64,000 nt of DNA. It comes from Hygrocybe punicea (lineage: Eukaryota > Basidiomycota > Agaricomycetes > Agaricales > Hygrophoraceae). Every line of letters starts with the position of its first letter. Position 1 is the first letter of the stretch. A program made the translations under genes and the position numbers. Shown here one piece after another: positions 46,856 to 57,895 of the stretch. The notes under the pieces were generated by a model. The model made no database searches and had not been told where the DNA came from. It was given only the letters and a program-made list of their open reading frames with translations. The stretch is from positions 1,922,001 to 1,986,000 of the forward strand of contig OY744468.1 of NCBI GenBank assembly GCA_963556145.1, given 5' to 3'.

Positions 46856-48880
46856 TCAGGATGCAGTGGCAACATCCATATCGCCATCAGGGCTGTAAAT
46901 CGGCTCCCTAGCGAAATCCCTCTTTTCCGTGGATGTTAAAGCTAATGCCTTTGCCGCATCAGAATTCCTACACTCAATCTTGAACATTGGACCGCTCCAA
47001 TTGAAACTCCAAGTGTCGCTTGTTATCGGAGCTTCATCATCCAGCAGGGTTTCCATCAAGGGCATCAATTCGGGCCACTGAGTCTCGAAATGCGCCAGGA
47101 TCTTCCTTTCTAGTTTGAGGGAGGTGCAACCGGTTGTCAAGGGCACGTTCACCAATTGTGCCTGCCTCTCGCGTTTGTAAAATATGAGGAAGAGGCAAAA
47201 CTGAAGCAGAGCACGTTTGAAGATGTAGGAAGGATGCACCCATATCCCACCCAAAATCGTCACATATTCTCCTGCAAACCAGGTGCAGAATCGGCGGTAT
47301 CGCAATTGGGCGAAGGTCTCTTCCTCCTCTTCCAAGTCATCCATCTCACCACTGTAATGGTTTCGATTGATCACCTCCGCCATCTCCAGAAGATTGCCCA
47401 CAATCACCACATCCAAGAGGCCAGCAGGGGTCGACACATCAGGAATGTGATGTTCGCGATCTACACCTGTTGAGGATCATGATTTAGGTAGAGGGATGAG
47501 AACATGAACAGCAATGACATACCGACAGCTGAAGCCTCATTGACACACAAATGTTCATGCCACATACCCATCATTCTTCTCAGAATGGTCCGGGTGGTAT
47601 TATGTTGAGTATTTGTGATGGAGTAGGACATGACGAAGGTGTGGATGATTCCAAAACAGGTGTCCTTGATCGACGATGTGGCATAGAAGTGATTTCCATA
47701 TACGATGGAGTCCTGCAGGGTGACTACATAATGGACTGTGTTCGGCCTTTGGAAACTGGCATCATTTGTTAGATAAGTCTGTGATGGAATGAATAACGCT
47801 CACAAGACATCATTTGGCGTCAACAGCACCCCCTCTTTCTCCCAGATGCCTTTGGATGGACTGAGGGGACCCCAACCCTTTCCAAACGCATGACGAGTCG
47901 TCATGTCTCCATTGCTATTCCAGGGTGGTGTCTCTCTGTTGCGGCGCATGACAACCCAATACTTGCTGCCTGTCATTACCCTTACAACCGTGGCAAAACC
48001 ATCATCATCAGCATGTGGCCAAGAAGTTGCACCCCGCAATGCCGCAGTCCCCCACGAGAGTTCATCCGCGAATGTTTTGCCTGGAATATAACCTGGTTGT
48101 CCCCGGGTTTCCGACATGGCCTGCTCATGGGATGCCAGCGAGCTGGAGGAGAGCATCTTGTCAAATGAAAACTGAGGATAGATAATTTCGCATCATACCG
48201 GTACATGGGCGGTGGATGAACCGTGAGGTGACCCATGGGAAAGTCCAGCATGTTCCAGATGTGTCTTCGTCCTTCTAACAGAGATGCATTATACAAATCT
48301 TGCAGAGTCCCGACATGCAGCATCTTTCCATGACTTTTCCGGGTGCGAAAGGAACCAACTTTGTCATTTGGTGAGTAACAGCAAGGATCAGTAAAAGGAC
48401 AAGACAAACCCTGCACATTACGCTCATGTTTGAGACTCCCAAGTCTGGAGAGACCTTCCAGGTCAAACTGGTGACGTTCCTGCTGCGGGACTCCATGGAC
48501 CAGGATATGTCTTTGTTCAAAGATATCCTGGATCGTCGAGGTATCCATTTGGAGGTACTGATCATATGCCACTACAAAAATACTCAAACCATTTGGATCA
48601 AATTCTGGGTTGCTAGCGGATGGTAGGTGATGAAGAGGTCTTCCATCTTCATATAAGGCCTCCACCTCCTCTTGGATGGTTCGTAAACACCAATATTCAC
48701 ATTCATCCTGTGTTGTCCATGTAAATAAATCAAACCAACAACTAGAAATAGGACTAACCGAGCCCGCATTACTTTGAAATGTGAAATGAGCTGCTTCTGC
48801 ATTTCGGTCGGCTCCAAAAACCCTGAGAGGCACATGATCCTCAGACATCTGTTGCTCTGGTTAGTTGATATCTCGGGCAT
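46856..48880 (-). CDS. JmjC-like 2-oxoglutarate/Fe(II) dioxygenase, multi-exon
   Basis: A predicted cupin-fold oxygenase. The start is ATG at 48880 (MPEISTNQSNRCLRIMCLSG); intron 1 (about 48701-48770) leads to DECEYWCLRTIQEEVE. A middle exon has a possible HxD iron motif in SWPHADDDGFATVVRV (about 48010), followed by GSKYWVVMRR, which matches the G.K.W strand of JmjC domains. The next exon has LTPND, FQRPNTVHYVVTLQDSIVYG and NHFYATSSI, where the His of TVHYV would be the distal iron ligand. The C-terminus (47437-46856) is LLDVVIVGNLLEMAEV then mostly unassigned. No in-frame stop is seen across the assembled exons, so the gene may be intact. JmjC enzymes demethylate histone lysines or hydroxylate proteins; the substrate here is unknown. 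It lies on the minus arm of the KDZ element. Confidence 0.68.
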
Positions 48881-48976
48881 TAGAGACGAACTGACTTCAG
48901 GAAGTTCGAGGTTTTTGACCGGAGTGCCATTGAATGACTAATTTCCATCATTAACTCATGTGCATTGAAAGATTGG

Positions 48977-51900
48977 TCACAAAGTTATACTCACTTCACC
49001 GGGCAGTTCTGATGAAATCATCTGACTTCTGTCCATAAGCTTCCTTTTTTTGCGGCTGTTCCATTTCGAAGCTGGTGCATGCCGTTTCTTGCTTGCAGTG
49101 AAGTAGGTCTGGTACCCAGCAGGAGGTCCGTTTTGTGTCGTCTTCCCTTTGAGAGCATTGGTTTGCGAGCGCGTTACCGGGCGCAATTGGGTTCCTAGCT
49201 CAGTTTCGCTTTCTTCTGATTCCTCCTCCTCCTCCTCCTCCTCCTCCTCCTCCTCTTCGCCTTCCCCCTCAGGTCGTGGTCTGTTACCTTCACCCTGTTC
49301 GCCCTCCACCGCTGGCGGTGGTCCACCCCCCTCCGCCACTGGTCCACCCCCTTCCGCCACTGGCAGCGGTCCACCGCCCTCCACCACTGGCGGTGGTCCG
49401 TTGCTCTCCACCGCTGGCGGTGGGCCATCACTCTGTACCGCTGCTTGTGGTCCATCGCCCTCCACAGCTGGCGGTTGTTCAATGCTCTCCACTGCCAGTG
49501 GTGGCCCATTGCCCTCCACAGCCAGTGGTGGTCCATCACCCTCCACCGCCAGTGGTGGTCCATCGCCCTCCACCGCCAGTGGTCCATCGCCCTCCACCTC
49601 CAGCGGTGGTCCATCCCCCTCCACAGCTGGCGGTGGTCCACCCCCCTCCACTGCTGGTGGCGGTCTATCGCCCTCCACCGCTGGTGGTGGTCCATCGCCC
49701 TCCTCCTCCGCCGGTGATCCATCACCCTCCACTGCTGGTTGTGGTCCATCACCCTCCAAAGCCGGCGGGGGTTCATCACACTCTCCAGGTTGGCCCTCCC
49801 CCCCTGGCTGTGGTTCGTCCCCCCGCCCCTGCTGATCCTGCCCTTGCGCCGGTTGTGGCTCCCCCTCACTCTGCTGGGCCTCCCCTTGAGGCTGTAGTGG
49901 CTCATTGTTCATTTGCTCTTCCTCCCCAACCGGTTGCAGCTGCTCCCTGTCCTGTTCGTGAGCTTCCCCTTCATCGTGTTGCAGCTGTTCCCCCCTCCGC
50001 TGGTCGTCCCCTTGAGGCTGTGGCGGCTCACTGCTCATTTGCTCTTCCTCTCCCGGTGGGTGCAAAAGGTCCTCCACCTCCTCCTCCTCCATCCACCACG
50101 GCCGCTGCCCCGCAGAGTTGTTCCTCTGCCAAGGCTCGTCTTGGTAGTCAGACCAGTTTGTCTGCCCTGGCCGCCAGACGGGGTCATCCTCCTCCTCCTC
50201 CTCCTCCTCCTCCTCCTCCTCCTGGCGCTGCTTCTTCTCCCCCTGCTGCTGCTCTGCACCCATGTCGATATCCACGTCGATATCCATGTCGACATCGACA
50301 TCCACTGCCGTTGGTTCCTCCATGTCCATGTCGGCGTCTTCCTTGCTCCCCTGCTCCTTCTCTTTCCCCTTGGGCTCCGGCTCGGCTGGCTGCTCTTGCT
50401 TTTTCTCATGTCGCCACCTGGTGCCGTTGTCCAATTCTGACTCACTGTCATCATCAATGATGATGACAGGTTCCTCAGATCTGCTCGTGGATGCTGTGTT
50501 CTGATTTGCTTGGTGATGTTTAGGGACTGAGATAACGGGCCCTGTGTTGGAGTTAAATCCTGGGTCAAGGAATGGGAAGACATGATGGAATACATACATT
50601 TAGAATACCAATCCAAGTGCATGTTCTCATCCTCATAACGGAGGGAGAGCTGCTCAAATTCTCGTAGGAACAATTGGAGTTCCGTCTTTGCATTGGAACC
50701 AGTCGACATTCGGAGCAACATTTGCCAAAGACAGCGTTCCATTTGCATCAGGCAGGAGGGCTTATGATTACCGAGCAATAGTTTCATCTTTATGTCATGA
50801 GGTTAGACAATTGAGAAAACCATAAAAGGGTGCTCACTGTGATCAAATGATCCCTGCGAATTTGCTCGTTGTTGAACTGTCGGGGAAGGAGAGCAATGAT
50901 GGGAGAGATGGAGACTGCAAGATGGAACAGATTGACCATCCTCAAGAGAATGGCCTTTGCAGAACTCATGTTTTCGAAAAGCGTGCTCAAATCTGAACCC
51001 AAAGGCATTCCCAGGGATGTTGCCCGGCTTCAATATGGCTCCAGTCAGCGTCAACATCATATTACCAATCTCAATGATACTTACCCTCGTAAAGTTAAGA
51101 TAAATGTCTGTGGGTTCTCCGGAAGTCGATCCTTGCCCTATATTGGATTTATAAGCCCAACATGGATGCCAAGAAGGGGCAAGATAACTTACCAAGCCAA
51201 ACCAGCACAGAGCGAAAGACATGAGTTCCAAGTTGACCAGCGATTGGGTATACTTGGCCTCATGAATATGTTGTCCAGCCCGCAAAAGACTCATGACCCC
51301 TTGTTTCAGCAGCGACTGCTGATGACTGAGCTGCTCAGGTTCAGCATTCGCGAACAACCTGGCCTTCGCCAAACTCGCCCCAAAGCCATCACCAAGCCGG
51401 GCGTTTCTCTCTCGGGTCCGCAAATCCAGGATGGGTTGAGTCCAATCATCGAGTTTGGTCAAGAGCTATTAGGGGCAACTCAGCGCTGATCTCTTTCATT
51501 GAAATACGAACATTCATGGGCATACCTGTGTTAACTTTACTGGCAAATCATGGGGCTTTGCTCCTCGAAATATGACTGGTGTCGTTCTTGTTGCTGGCAC
51601 TCCCATTGCATCCGCAAGCTGGTCCAGAAGAGAATATCGGTTCACAATTTCTGCGGTGGCGCTGATGTACACTGCTGGCGAAGATGACCATCTTCTGGGA
51701 TTGCCAACAGTCGCTAGAGCACCATGAGGTCCACATGCTGCATTCAGATTGAAGAATTCCTTCAAGAATCCTGTAACCCTGTCGCCATACACTCGATGTG
51801 GTGAAAAAGCGTCAAGGCTTTGCGCCATGTTCTGGTTCATGTTCAACTTTGGGTTGATTGCTCATCGAACAGAATCATAAACTCACCAAGAGCAGCTGGC

Positions 51901-52081
51901 CTTGGGAAATGGGGCAGTTGGAACCTAATAGAGCCAAGCGAAGCTGATCCTTCATAGCGCCTCGAACAAGGAGAGTGCCATTGGTCCATGGAAAATCACG
52001 CAGGAGAGCAGTATTGTGTCGAAAAGATATGGCCAACGCTGAGGAAGAGGCTTCAGTTGCTTGGCTGCCACTGCTTGACAT
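48977..52081 (-). CDS. KDZ-associated protein with acidic Pro/Glu-rich repeat tail, multi-exon
   Basis: Function unknown. The start is ATG at 52081 (MSSSGSQATEASSSALAISF). Following pieces lie at 51840-51520 (YSLLDQLADAMGVPATRTTP), 51465-51230, 51090-50850 (NMSSAKAILLRMVNLFHLAV) and 50785-50600 (QLFLREFEQLSLRYEDENMH), giving a helical N-terminal half. The long last exon (50560-48977) is low complexity: Asp/Met/Val repeats, two poly-Glu runs, then about 20 copies of an 11-residue GDGPPPAVE-type repeat, and a basic tail (SKKRHAPASKWNSRKKRKLM) that could be a nuclear signal. The antisense Pro/His-rich frames of up to 394 codons are shadows. An E-box-like CACGTG and TGTCAC repeats lie at 52125-52160 upstream. 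Confidence 0.6.
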
Positions 52082-52332
52082 GTTTGAACATAAAATATTG
52101 GTGGTTAAAATGTTGAATTGACGCGTCATGACATCACGTGTTGTCACATGTTGTCACGTGGAAAACCAAATGTGGAAATGGCAGCATCGCTATTAAACTA
52201 TTAAATAAACTATTCATCTACTAGAGCTTGGAATGTGCAGATATTCCATGCCCGAGTGGTTTCCTGTGCACTATTTATTTGTTGATACATTATGGATTGA
52301 CAGATGAAACGGAGGGAAGAAAATTTGACAAC

Positions 52333-52923
52333 TTACTTTAGCCTTTTAGACTGGCTAGGAGCAAATGCATCAGACAATGATTCCACCAATGCAGCATATT
52401 CATCATGAGACCACTCTCGGTGTTCAAAGTCAAATGAAAATGACACAGTGGTGTTCAAAATCTCTGCTGGAAGTTCTCTCAGTTTCCTGCATAGGATAAG
52501 TTCACCTGCACTAACTCGCTTTGCCTCCCTTCAGCCTTGCATACTCAAGTTGCCATTCACAAGGTTTCACAATGTCTAAATCTAATTGAATGATGACTCG
52601 TCTTGGGCTATCCAGCGCAGGATCAGTATACTGCATGCGATCAACTTTTCGCATGATATCCTGTTATATAGCAGCAGGACTTACCCTCCATGACAAAACC
52701 TCACATTCAATTCTCAGTTCCAGAGACAACTTTTCAGTCTCAAAGTTTAGGAGACATCTATTATGGTCAGCCAGGGACCATGTAATGAATAATTTAAAAT
52801 TTACCTGGACGACACCCATTCATAGGTCAAAACCCCCTCCTTGACTAAAATCGGTGTTCCTACGCCCAAATGGTAATGCTTGACAGGGAGGGGATACATG
52901 TGAAAGAATGATTCGTGGTTCAT
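52333..52923 (-). CDS. Small KDZ-associated protein, four to five exons
   Basis: Assembled from pieces too short to stand out alone. ATG at 52923 gives MNHESFFHMYPLPVKHYHLG and LTYEWVSSR; a short intron leads to CLLNFETEKLSLELRIECEV, then after another intron DIMRKVDRMQYTDPALDSPR and CEWQLEYARLKG, and finally RELPAEILNTTVSFSFDFEH and ESLSDAFAPSQSKRLK with TAA at 52333-52335 (or a further intron at GTAAGT). Codon-level continuity across GT-AG introns supports a real gene. No domain recognised. A palindromic motif lies 49 bp upstream of the ATG. Confidence 0.55.
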
Positions 52924-52971
52924 GAGAAACCTGTGACGAACCTGAGGACAAGGTCACATGCTTTGTGAGTG

Positions 52972-52997
52972 GTCACGCCCGACGAATCGGCCGTGAC
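52972..52997. promoter_or_regulatory. KDZ palindromic motif, copy 1
   Basis: GTCACGCCCGA, then CGAA, then TCGGCCGTGAC. Near-perfect 11-bp arms. It is 49 bp upstream of the gene starting at 52923. Confidence 0.6.
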
Positions 52998-53010
52998 GAG
53001 GTTATTGACC

Positions 53011-53800
53011 ATTACCCTATTCGGTTACAGTTGCCAAATATGGAAACGGCTTCCAAAACGTTCTTGCTGTTCTAGAGAGCCAAAGAATGGCTATTGGACC
53101 ATTGCAACAGTCCCAGAACTGAATGTCAACTGGTAGTAGGATGTGAGCAACTTGGGGTATTTTTGGTGCAAATATATGGAGCGATATTCATGTTTTGTTG
53201 ACACCCCTCCGCCAAAATAGGACCCTGAAACTTATATATCTCTCTTACACCGAAAATAAAATGGCAAAAAAATCCGAGGTAGCAGCTTTGGAAAGGTGTG
53301 ATGCATTGGAATGCCCTGTTCATGTGTGCCTGGAGGTTTATGACATGTGAAGTTATATACAGCGAATGATGAATTGGCAGGTAACATGACCTGGAATTTG
53401 CATGATCATCACGTTTGTTTGACTTTTGATAATTTGGCATCCATGGCCAAACTGTAACCAGGTCAGCTTGCAAACTCAAGGCACACATGAAGAATGCATT
53501 GCAATGCATCATAACTGTCCAAAGCTGCCAGCGTGGATTTTTTTGCCATTTTATTGCTGGAGTAAGAGAGATATATAAGTTTCAGGGTCCTATTTTGGCG
53601 GAGGGGTGTCAACAAAACATGAATATCGCTCCATATATTTGCACCAAAAATACCTCAAGTTGTTCACATCCTACTACCAGTTGACATTCAGTTCTGGGAC
53701 TGTTGCAATGGTCCAATAGCCATTCTGTGGCTCTCTAGAACAGCAAGAACGTTTTGGAAGCCGTTTCCATATTTGGCAACTGTAACCGAATTAGGCAATT
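53011..53800. repeat. Foldback between the divergent arms of the KDZ element
   Basis: The left arm (53011-53336) and right arm (53478-53800) are inverted copies over about 325 bp with few mismatches and short indels. The spacer of about 140 bp is unique. Both arms contain the same coding-looking end, VTVAKYGNGFQNVLAVLES and then an Arg-Met-Ala-rich tail with stop, read towards the centre. No target duplication is seen, so it may be an inverted duplication of a gene end rather than a MITE. Confidence 0.85.
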
Positions 53801-53918
53801 CAATCATCCAATTTTCCACTTGTTGTCCAGAAACACATCTTGTTCTCCAATCTAAAACCTTGCTATTTAATTTGGAACCTCTTCCATCCTGTGGTGCTAT
53901 GCCCAATCCTCCCTGCAT
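53688..53918 (-). CDS. Possible 76-residue protein overlapping the right foldback arm
   Basis: The ATG at 53918 opens a frame ending inside the foldback (NVLAVLESHRMAIGPLQQSQ). The last 30 codons are duplicated on the plus strand at 53029-53122 with one residue changed, which suggests the frame was coding when duplicated. No family recognised. Confidence 0.3.
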   Translation of the reverse strand: MQGGLGIAPQDGRGSKLNSKVLDWRTRCVSGQQVENWMIELPNSVTVAKYGNGFQNVLAVLESHRMAIGPLQQSQN

Positions 53919-54188
53919 TTTGTCTCAGCTAACCCTCCAATCTTCTTTTCTCCTCCTACGCTCTCATCTTTAGGCAACATTTTAAACCCTCTCCGGTTTC
54001 AAATGGCATGGACTTCAATTGTCGTTCTTCATCCGCTGAATCTCGCCTGCAACTGAATTGATTTCCCATGCGCCACTCCTTTTTGGTGGTAGGAATCTTT
54101 TCTAACAATTTTTTCTAGTCAGATTATCTACTTTCTCTGTTCTATTTATGTGTTCATGGACTTCACGCTCGGGCAGCTATGTGACCAT

Positions 54189-54214
54189 GTCACGGCTGAT
54201 TAGTCGGCCGTGAC
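54189..54214. promoter_or_regulatory. KDZ palindromic motif, copy 2
   Basis: GTCACGGCTGA, then TTAG, then TCGGCCGTGAC. It is 28 bp upstream of the ATG at 54242. Confidence 0.6.
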
Positions 54215-54241
54215 ATTTTAACCCCAACCCAAACAATAGTT

Positions 54242-54574
54242 ATGGCCAGACATCCCCATGTATATTTCCGCGACATCAGAGTTTACGCCAACAAACCCCA
54301 CGTTAAACGGAGGGTCATCCGCGATGTGCAGGCTGCCATGGTCCGCCAGAGATGGGGCGCGTCTGGGGTTGAATGGGTGGAAATCCGGTAATGCACCATG
54401 ACTTGATGACTTTTTTTTAGTGCTTGTTAACTTGCTCATAGTGGTCCGGCGCATTATGGCGGGACGCGCTGGACCGAACCGCTACATACGACAGTCCGGC
54501 TCTACACAAGAGAAGGATATCGTGTCACCACTTTGCATGTTTACCATGCAAGGAGGGGCGTTTTGAATACTTGA
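54242..54574 (+). CDS. Small basic two-exon protein of the KDZ element (92 residues)
   Basis: Exon 1 (54242-54387) starts MARHPHVYFRDIRVYANKPH and ends VEWVEI plus two bases of an Arg codon. A 54-bp GT-AG intron (54388-54441) with a GTTAAC branch-like sequence near its end leads to exon 2 (GPAHYGGTRWTEPLHTTVRL then YTREGYRVTTLHVYHARR), with TGA at 54572-54574. The join keeps the frame open, and the exon 2 composition is protein-like. Highly basic, no Cys, no domain recognised; nucleic-acid binding is possible but inferred. A copy of the palindromic motif ends 28 bp upstream. Confidence 0.5.
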
Positions 54575-55946
54575 GGTAAGTCTCAATATTTCCATAGTCT
54601 CTCTTCCAGAGGCTAAGAACTACTTAGATATAACAAATTAGGACCTGTATCTAACATTTAAATGCTTCATTCATCTGTTTTTCCTCCAAATATTTATCGG
54701 CATGTTCATATTGATAGTTTTTTTTTGCGTTGTAATGGACATGCTAATCATTAGAACTACTATAAAGATCGATCGATCGCTTATGTAATCATAGGGAGCC
54801 GGGAATCCCCTCATCCAGTGATTGTTCCAAAGGTTGACTTATCCAATTATGTAATCATTCAAAATTAAAATAATTTCATTTATTATTTCCAAAATAAAGT
54901 AAATTAAAGAAGTCCTCAACCGCGGGCCCGCCCCAACCAACCAATAGCTGTTTCCCATCGATCTTGATTCGGCGTCGTTAATTTGGATGACCTGGAAGAG
55001 AGTCTGAATGTTGCTGCGTTGTAGGGGCCCCTACTTCACAGCAAATTCAAGCTCTCTGGAAAAAACAAAGATGCGATGATAAGCATCCATTTAAATGGCA
55101 AAGAAAAGTAGGATTTTGCTTAGCGGATAACCCAAAAGCCGAAATTGATACATTGGTGTTCTACAAGATCAAAGCAAACAATAAGTTGAAAATTCAGGTC
55201 CCAATTTGAGCCGCTTACGAGCACACCCTGCTGGGCATTGAATTTGAGGCAAATGGCAAGGAAAGGGACTGCAAAAACGAATCGAAGTCAATCTGAAGCT
55301 AAAGTGTTAGTGTGAAAAGGAGTTTTAAGCATAACTTACGATTTTGCGACCTCTGCCAAACTATGTTGCCGCGCAGGATGCTGGCAAACGCGGATAGAGC
55401 CCCCAGTACCCAATGATGCCGCGCAGGATGCTGGCAGACACCGATAAAGCCCCCAGTACCCAATGATGCCGTGCAGGATGCTGGCAGACACCGATAAAGC
55501 CCCCAGTACCCAATGTTGCTGCGCAGGATGACGGCAGACACCAATGAAGCCCCCAGTACCCAATGATGGTGCTGTAAAAGTGGGCTTGTTGGTGAGCAGC
55601 TAGAAATTGCGGAAGTAAGTAATGCAAAAGATATATGCAGAATGGAAGACTTATCGGCTTATGAAATTGTAACCAATTTCAACCATTCACTGAGGTCTTT
55701 TGGCATGTCGCGATTCATGTCAAAACATCCCAGTGATGATGGTTGATGATGGCTGATAAGCATCAGGTCGCGAAAGATGACATGCCTACCTTTTATGGCA
55801 ATCAACCAAAGCATGTGATCTTGTTTGCTTGCAGGTGACCGCGTTCTTCACATGTGATCTCGTGCTGATCGCGTTGTTTGTTTCTATTGACGTGTATCGT
55901 TGTGTGACGTGTATCGTTGTATAGGACTTTTTTGCCGCAACACGAG
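54575..55946. other. Spacer upstream of the TET/JBP gene
   Basis: No convincing gene. It contains GATCGATCGATCG at about 54768, an AT-rich stretch at 54840-54910, and a 50-bp minisatellite. A minus-strand gene with short exons cannot be excluded (open pieces at 54900-55060 and 55300-55627). Confidence 0.4.
55372..55570. repeat. 50-bp minisatellite, four units
   Basis: Units of GCCCCCAGTACCCAATGATG, then CCGCGCAGGATGCTGGCAGA, then CACCGATAAA, with CCCAGTACCC recurring exactly every 50 bp at about 55402, 55452, 55502 and 55552. Confidence 0.9.
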
Positions 55947-57322
55947 ATGGTCTCCTCAAAACCTATGGGCTCAAAGCACGAAAACTCACAAAAATCGCGG
56001 CGGCGCATTGGCAAGCGAGGTTCACCAAGTCTGTGCAAAAGGTATTTATTAAATTTATCCTTTGGCATCCAATCTGAATGTAATGCATGCAGATTGCGAC
56101 GACGTTTTCTTTTGGTCACCCGCGCCCAGTTGGGTGCAGGTGAACAATTAGATGACCTAAGAGCTGCCCGGATCGTCACAGAAGCTCTGCTCAATCCGAG
56201 TAAGTCATGATGATTCCAATGGCCCAATCTAATTGTTTCTCCATTGTAGTTTATATTCAGTGGGACCTCGAGGATTACGCCACCCGTGTCAAAAAAGGCC
56301 TGGGTACCCCGGCCTCAATCGCCCAATTACAGCGCAAGTTCACGAATCCCCAACTCGGCAGGGTGAATAGACCCGCAACAGTGGTGGATATGTGTGGACG
56401 AATAATAATCTGGTATCTTCCAGGGTTGATATCAGCCCAGCAAGCTGTAAGTCGTGTCATGATCTAGGAGGTTTAATTCAATAGTAGAGACAAATTAGGA
56501 TGTTATGCTGAATGGCAGTGAAAGCATACAAGTCATCGGCTCAAAAAAGATTCATCGTAAACAAACAAGCGGGAAGGTCAATTGGCGAGTCGACCCAAAA
56601 CATTTTCGTTTTGATTCTGTGGATCAGAATCTACTGCCGGGAAGTGATGAGTATTCGGCAGGGTGGTTCGCACAGGCTCATACTGTGAGTTCCGAAATCC
56701 GCCAACATTCCGGTTGCTGGGCTCATTCACATTTTAGAGACCAAGTGACCCTTTGAAGCCTTCTGCGAACCATCTTAAGCGGGGTACTGGAGAATGGATG
56801 TCTTCAATAGCTGACGTAGAATCGTTCATCAATCGGGTCTTCTTTATGGTTCATCCATCACTGCAACAAATCGGCAGCGAAGCTTTGGACAAGCTTAGGT
56901 CGGCCAACCTGACGGCTAAAGTTGCAGGATCCTGGACATCCCATTTCACTGGGATCACGGTTATCATCAACCGGAAGACATTGGCACATCGTGATGGGAA
57001 TGGTATGCCACCTTGGTATGACTTCCTCCTGGGTATCGGAGACTATCATGATTGCACTCTTGATATGCCCGACCTTGGACTGCAGCTCGATTATGGGCCG
57101 GGAACTGGCATCTTCCTATGTGGCAACAGCATCAGACACGAAGTCACGGACTGGAGTGGTGGGGATCGAGTTTGCTATGCTCATTTCCTCAGGAAGAAAG
57201 TCTTGGAGCGTCTAAATGTAGAATTGTCAGGGTGGTCTGAGCAGAAAGAGTTTTGTACCATCATTCCAGAGGTGAAATGTCGTGAATTGGGTATTAAAAA
57301 CTCGGCACATGTAGCAGCGTAA
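55947..57322 (+). CDS. TET/JBP-family 2-oxoglutarate/Fe(II) dioxygenase carried by the KDZ element
   Basis: Members of this family oxidise 5-methylcytosine or thymine in DNA. The start is ATG at 55947 (MVSSKPMGSK, a basic leader). Introns: about 56041-56091, 56202-56247 (start GTAAGT), about 56446-56499 (GTAAGTCG...AAATTAG) and about 56687-56755. Exon 3 has RPATVVDMCGRIIIWYLPGL, and exon 4 ends with SAGWFAQAHT. The catalytic exon has GITVIINRKTLAHRDGNGMP, with iron ligands His (56987) and Asp (56993), then WYDFLLGIGDYHDCTLDMPD, YGPGTGIFLCGNSIRHEVTD with the distal His at 57137, and RVCYAHFLRKKV, whose Arg is the candidate 2OG binder. All ligands are present and no stop interrupts the exons, so it may be active. 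The TET/JBP-KDZ pairing is established for basidiomycetes. Confidence 0.87.
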
Positions 57323-57793
57323 ACATCATTCATAAAATATGTACCCTTGTCCTGAACTTACAAAATATTACTTTTGTAACATTGCCATCAGCCTATCAGC
57401 AGGTTATAGTTCAGATTGTCCACCTTGAGTTGCAATAACAGGAATGAGAGCATCTCAATTGCGTATCTAGGCACTGAAATGGAGGTCTGATCTTGGTTGT
57501 CTCAAGTTCACGCTTGCATGCTGCAAAAGCACTGCGCCTGGTATATGCCAGGGGGTCAAAGGTGGATAATATAACATCGTTCCAAAGGTTGGTGCACACC
57601 GGTGCAGGTGGGGACTGGTATTCTGGTTGACCATACTGGCGGGGTAACACTGATCGGCGCAAGTATGAGAAAACAAGGTGGTATGAGAAAACAAAGTGGT
57701 TGTCAGTATTGTCAGGCATGGCTGCGAACCATAAGACCTGCAGAAGAGTTGATGGGAGCACGTGACATGTGTTTCAGAGCCATGATGTGACAT

Positions 57794-57818
57794 GTCACGC
57801 CGACTCGTCGGACGTGAC
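57794..57818. promoter_or_regulatory. KDZ palindromic motif, copy 3
   Basis: GTCACGCCGA, then CTCG, then TCGGACGTGAC, ending 78 bp upstream of the transposase ATG. Further TGTCAC/GTGACA repeats surround it (57786-57842). Confidence 0.6.
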
Positions 57819-57895
57819 ACATCACACATCACGTGTCACATCAACATCAACCATTTGTAAACATCAACCAATTTAACATCAACCACCTCCCAACA

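Noticed and set aside
49276..50460. 394-codon Pro/His-rich plus-strand frame
   Set aside because: Antisense shadow of the Pro/Glu-rich repeat exon, which continues in frame from upstream coding exons.
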